From CAVOXO01 sp963700425 (GTDB taxonomy: Bacteria > Actinomycetota > Acidimicrobiia > Acidimicrobiales > Microtrichaceae), in the NCBI GenBank assembly GCA_963700425.1, contig CAVOXO010000001.1, positions 1,922,001 through 1,986,000 of the forward strand: a stretch of DNA of 64,000 bases, given 5' to 3'. The notes beneath the pieces were generated by a model. It saw only the letters and a program-made list of their open reading frames with translations. It was not told the origin of the DNA and ran no database searches. Of this stretch, positions 61,513 through 64,000 are shown piece by piece. Within the stretch, counting starts at the first letter, position 1; each line of letters begins with the position of its first letter. Both the position numbers and the translations under genes were made by a program.

Positions 61513-62619
61513 CTACTTGAGGAAGCTGGGGACGTCGAAATCGTCGTCGTCGTCCGCGAGAGGATCCTCACCGTCGTCGGCGAACACGTCGGCGACATCG
61601 AGGTCGTCGTCACGGCCGTGATTGCGCCGCGCTGCCGTCTCGGTCCCGGTGGCGGGGCTTCGCCCGTCCTCCCAACGCTCGAAACCGGCCGCGATCACGG
61701 TCACCCTGACCTCATCGCCCATCTCGTCGTCGATCGTCGTTCCGAAGATGATGTTGGCTTCGGGGTGGGCGACCTCATGGACCACCGTGGCGGCCTCGTT
61801 GACCTCGAAGAGGGTGAGGTCGGATCCGCCACAGATGTTGAGCAGGATGCCACGGGCACCGTCGATGGCCGACTCCAGGAGCGGGGAACTGATGGCCTGA
61901 CGCGACGCTGCCACGGCGCGACCCTCGCCACTGCTGAACCCGACGCCCAGGAGAGCCGTGCCGGCCTCGGTCATGATCATCTTCACGTCGGCGAAGTCGG
62001 TGTTGATGAGTCCCGGGGTCGTGATGAGGTCGGTGATGCCCTGGACACCCTGGAGGAGAACCTCATCGGCCATCTTGAAGGCATTGAGGACCGAGGTCTT
62101 GTCGTTGGCGACCGACAGGAGTCGGTCGTTGGGGATCACGATCTGGGTGTCGACCCGGTCCTTGAGGGTCGAGATGCCCTGATCGGCCTGGACGGAGCGG
62201 CGGCGTCCTTCGAAGAGGAAGGGGCGCGTGACCACGGCGATGGTGAGAGCGCCCACCGTCTTGGCGATCTCCGCGATCACGGGTGCGCCACCGGTGCCGG
62301 TGCCTCCACCCTCACCGGCGGTGATGAACACCATGTCGGAGCCCTTGAGGACCTCTTCGATCTCAGGCCTGTGATCGTCGGCGGCCTGGCGACCGACGTC
62401 GGGGTCCGAGCCGGCGCCGAGTCCCCTCGTCACCTCCCGCCCGATGTCGAGCTTGACGTCCGCGTCGCTCATCAGCAGAGCCTGGGCGTCGGTGTTGATG
62501 GCGATGAACTCCACGCCCTTGAGCCCGGCATCGATCATCCGGTTGACGGCGTTGCAGCCGCCGCCGCCTATGCCAACCACCTTGATGACGGCAAGATAGT
62601 TCTGGGGATTGTGGGACAT
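61513..62619 (-). CDS. ftsZ: cell division GTPase FtsZ
   Basis: A 368-residue tubulin homologue that forms the Z ring. VVGIGGGGCNAVNRMI binds nucleotide, the GTP signature GGGTGTGG is at 104-111, and the T7 loop is LINTDFADVKMIM. The C-terminal linker is acidic (DDDLDVADVFADDGEDP) and ends in the conserved tail DDFDVPSFLK, which binds SepF and other partners. ATG 62619 is preceded by GGAGG 10-11 nt upstream. The upstream gap carries two candidate promoters. Confidence 0.97.
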   Translation of the reverse strand: MSHNPQNYLAVIKVVGIGGGGCNAVNRMIDAGLKGVEFIAINTDAQALLMSDADVKLDIGREVTRGLGAGSDPDVGRQAADDHRPEIEEVLKGSDMVFITAGEGGGTGTGGAPVIAEIAKTVGALTIAVVTRPFLFEGRRRSVQADQGISTLKDRVDTQIVIPNDRLLSVANDKTSVLNAFKMADEVLLQGVQGITDLITTPGLINTDFADVKMIMTEAGTALLGVGFSSGEGRAVAASRQAISSPLLESAIDGARGILLNICGGSDLTLFEVNEAATVVHEVAHPEANIIFGTTIDDEMGDEVRVTVIAAGFERWEDGRSPATGTETAARRNHGRDDDLDVADVFADDGEDPLADDDDDFDVPSFLK

Positions 62620-62759
62620 TGAGTGGAAGACCTCCGTTCACGGCCGGTCGAGTGGCCGTGTCGCTCTGGGCAGTGTTGGATGTGAACCTACGTCCGGCGT
62701 CCTGGGTGAACCTGAGGTGACGGTTCATCCTAGGTGAAGTCTCGCGCGAGGGTCGAGTG
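62620..62759 (-). promoter_or_regulatory. ftsQ-ftsZ intergenic promoter region
   Basis: In this 140-nt gap the minus strand shows two TANNNT boxes, TAGGTT (62685-62690) and TAGGAT (62727-62732). On the plus strand GTGAACCT occurs twice (62682-62689 and 62706-62713), and GGTTCATC (62722-62729) is its near-inverse. ftsZ is often expressed from several promoters; the repeats may be regulator sites. Confidence 0.45.
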
Positions 62760-63707
62760 TCACTCCGAGGACGTGGGAGCGACGCCTGTCGGATCGTCGT
62801 CGCCACTCGCCTCGGTCGGAGACGGGGCGACCGCTTCGTCGTCGCCGACATCGGGAGCGGGCGCAGGAGTGGGCGCGGGGTCGGGCACCGTTCGGTCGCA
62901 GAACGGCACCCGGGTGATCCGCGCCGCGAACGGGTCGGTCACGTCGAGCCGACAGAGACCGTCGAGGTCGACACGACCGTCGAGGAGCGTGACGATCGCG
63001 GTGAACTTCTCCCTGGCCTGGTCGGGCGGGCCGAAGACGATTTCACGGTCCTCGCCGATGTCGAGGCGGAGTTCACCGAGGTCGTCGAGGCTCATCGACA
63101 ACAGCCGGATGCGCACCATGTTGGGCACCGCCGAGGCGACGGCGATGACGGCAGCGAGGTTGTCGGCTTCCCTCGCGCCCGGCCCGACGTCGCTCAGCAG
63201 ATCGACGTGGAGGTCCCATATCCCGAAGGTCGGGGGAGGGTCGGCGTCGTCGATGACGACGCCGTCGGCGGCCACCAACTTCGATCCTTCCGCACCGACC
63301 AGACGCAGGCCGGGAACCCGGTCGGTGATCCTGAACTCGATGGTTCCGGGCCATCGGCGCCGGACCGTCACCCGAGCCACCGCCACATCGGCGGCGAGCC
63401 GCTCGGTGAGCTCTGCGGAATCGACGGTCACCATGGCATCGCCGGGACGGACGTCGGCGATCGACATGACGTCGCTCTCGCTCAACGCGTCGGAGCCGAT
63501 GACCTCGATCCGATCGACGTCGAGAACCGGACTGAAGAGCGAGGCGACGCAGACCGCCACGAGGGCCGCGACGCTCAGGACCGCGGCGACGACGTGCCGG
63601 CGGCGGCGCCCGTGGTCCTCGTCGACCTGCTGGCGGCGCTCGGCGATGCGGGGGTCGATCAACTCGTGCAGCGTCCTCCGGGTGGGGGTGGCGGTGGCAT
63701 CGGTCAC
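62760..63707 (-). CDS. ftsQ: cell division protein FtsQ
   Basis: A 315-residue bitopic protein of the divisome. A cytoplasmic head rich in Arg (RIAERRQQVDEDHGRRRRH) leads to one membrane helix (about 40-58), then the POTRA domain (VDRIEVIGSDALSESDVMSIADVRPGDAM, named by its ends VDRIEVIG and VRPGDAM) and the FtsQ/DivIB beta domain. The C-terminal 50 residues are a Pro/Asp-rich tail. GTG 63707 overlaps the murB stop (GTGA). Confidence 0.92.
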   Translation of the reverse strand: MTDATATPTRRTLHELIDPRIAERRQQVDEDHGRRRRHVVAAVLSVAALVAVCVASLFSPVLDVDRIEVIGSDALSESDVMSIADVRPGDAMVTVDSAELTERLAADVAVARVTVRRRWPGTIEFRITDRVPGLRLVGAEGSKLVAADGVVIDDADPPPTFGIWDLHVDLLSDVGPGAREADNLAAVIAVASAVPNMVRIRLLSMSLDDLGELRLDIGEDREIVFGPPDQAREKFTAIVTLLDGRVDLDGLCRLDVTDPFAARITRVPFCDRTVPDPAPTPAPAPDVGDDEAVAPSPTEASGDDDPTGVAPTSSE

Positions 63708-64000
63708 GTCGACACTCCCGCGGATCTCCGCACCGACGCGTCGACCCCCAGCGTCCGGGTCTCGGCCACCAGGTCCACGCCATGAACCCTCTTCACCTCG
63801 GACCGGACGCGCGTCATCAGGTCCAACACATCGGTTGCGGTTGCGCCCGGTCGGACCTGGATGAAGTTCGCATGCTTGTCCGAGACGGTCGCACCACCGA
63901 TGCTCCAGCCCTTGAGACCGGCGGTCTCGATGAGGCGGCCGGCCGAATCGCCGGGTGGGTTCGTGAACACCGACCCGGCGTTGGCACCACCGGGTTGATG
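63704..64000 (-). CDS. murB: UDP-N-acetylenolpyruvoylglucosamine reductase, C-terminal part (runs off the right edge)
   Basis: The last 98 residues of MurB, which reduces UDP-GlcNAc-enolpyruvate to UDP-MurNAc. HQPGGANAGSVFTNPPG includes the catalytic serine of the family, followed by AGRLIETAGLKGWSIGGATVSDKHANFIQ (named by its ends AGRLIETAGLKG and KHANFIQ) with the conserved Lys/His, and the C-terminal helix. The FAD domain lies right of the window. Confidence 0.93.
   Translation of the reverse strand, partial: HQPGGANAGSVFTNPPGDSAGRLIETAGLKGWSIGGATVSDKHANFIQVRPGATATDVLDLMTRVRSEVKRVHGVDLVAETRTLGVDASVRRSAGVST

Overview
The window is a high-GC bacterial chromosome segment of ordinary, mostly housekeeping genes. 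Several features point to an actinobacterium: a mycothiol synthase-type acetyltransferase, a proteasome activator (Bpa), DivIVA plus SepF, a PdtaR-type ANTAR regulator close to polA, a wax-ester/triacylglycerol synthase, and a cell-surface protein with an LAxTG-like sorting signal. A deep-branching lineage such as Acidimicrobiia is my inference. No phage, transposon, integrase or CRISPR array was recognised.

Layout. 1-4.6 kb (minus): start of polA, a DUF2079 membrane protein, a PH-domain membrane protein with a 59-aa partner, an MscS channel and pdtaR. 4.6-6.0 kb (plus): a 2-oxoglutarate dioxygenase plus HD-domain oxygenase resembling the PhnY/PhnZ pair that oxidatively cleaves aminoethylphosphonate. 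6.0-7.2 kb: tRNA-Leu(CAA), a small membrane protein, Bcp peroxiredoxin and HU. 7.3-21.1 kb (mostly minus): trpCFBA, a J-domain protein, YgfZ, a DUF445 protein (plus), then groES-hisI-trpE and hisDCBHAF. 21.4 kb: a promoter-hairpin-hairpin-T-run unit that may be a small RNA. 21.7-29.2 kb: nth, the LAxTG-like surface protein, mshD, rlmN, a rhomboid-like protein, a MaoC hydratase and two lipoprotein hydrolases. 29.2-40.7 kb: an acyl-CoA synthetase and menG, F, D, H, A, E, interrupted by three TadE/TadG-like genes. 40.7-49.7 kb: an SDR, a YyaL-like protein, an SCO6745-like protein, a WS/DGAT acyltransferase behind an HAE3-type RND transporter, a nitroreductase and an unknown. 49.8-55.6 kb: dnaE, bpa, a phosphodiesterase-like protein and an Rrf2 regulator. 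55.6-64 kb (minus): the end of the division cluster, murB-ftsQ-ftsZ-pgeF-yggS-sepF-divIVA, then a DksA-like protein, lspA and an RluD-type synthase.

Two properties run through the window. Many first genes carry a TANNNT hexamer 6-8 nt before the start codon with no ribosome binding site, which suggests leaderless mRNAs; I used this to choose starts. Inside operons, GTGA or ATGA stop/start overlaps are the rule.

About sixteen conserved genes have reading frames broken by single-base gains or losses, often in short G/C runs, while protein conservation continues in the next frame. The trp operon is worst. I read these as sequence errors, not decay. They also create an apparent transporter-acyltransferase fusion that I think is false. 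I found no wholly new system. The best leads are the stand-alone PhnY/PhnZ-like pair, the candidate small RNA, the Tad trio inside the menaquinone locus, and the DksA-like protein with a histone-H1-like tail.
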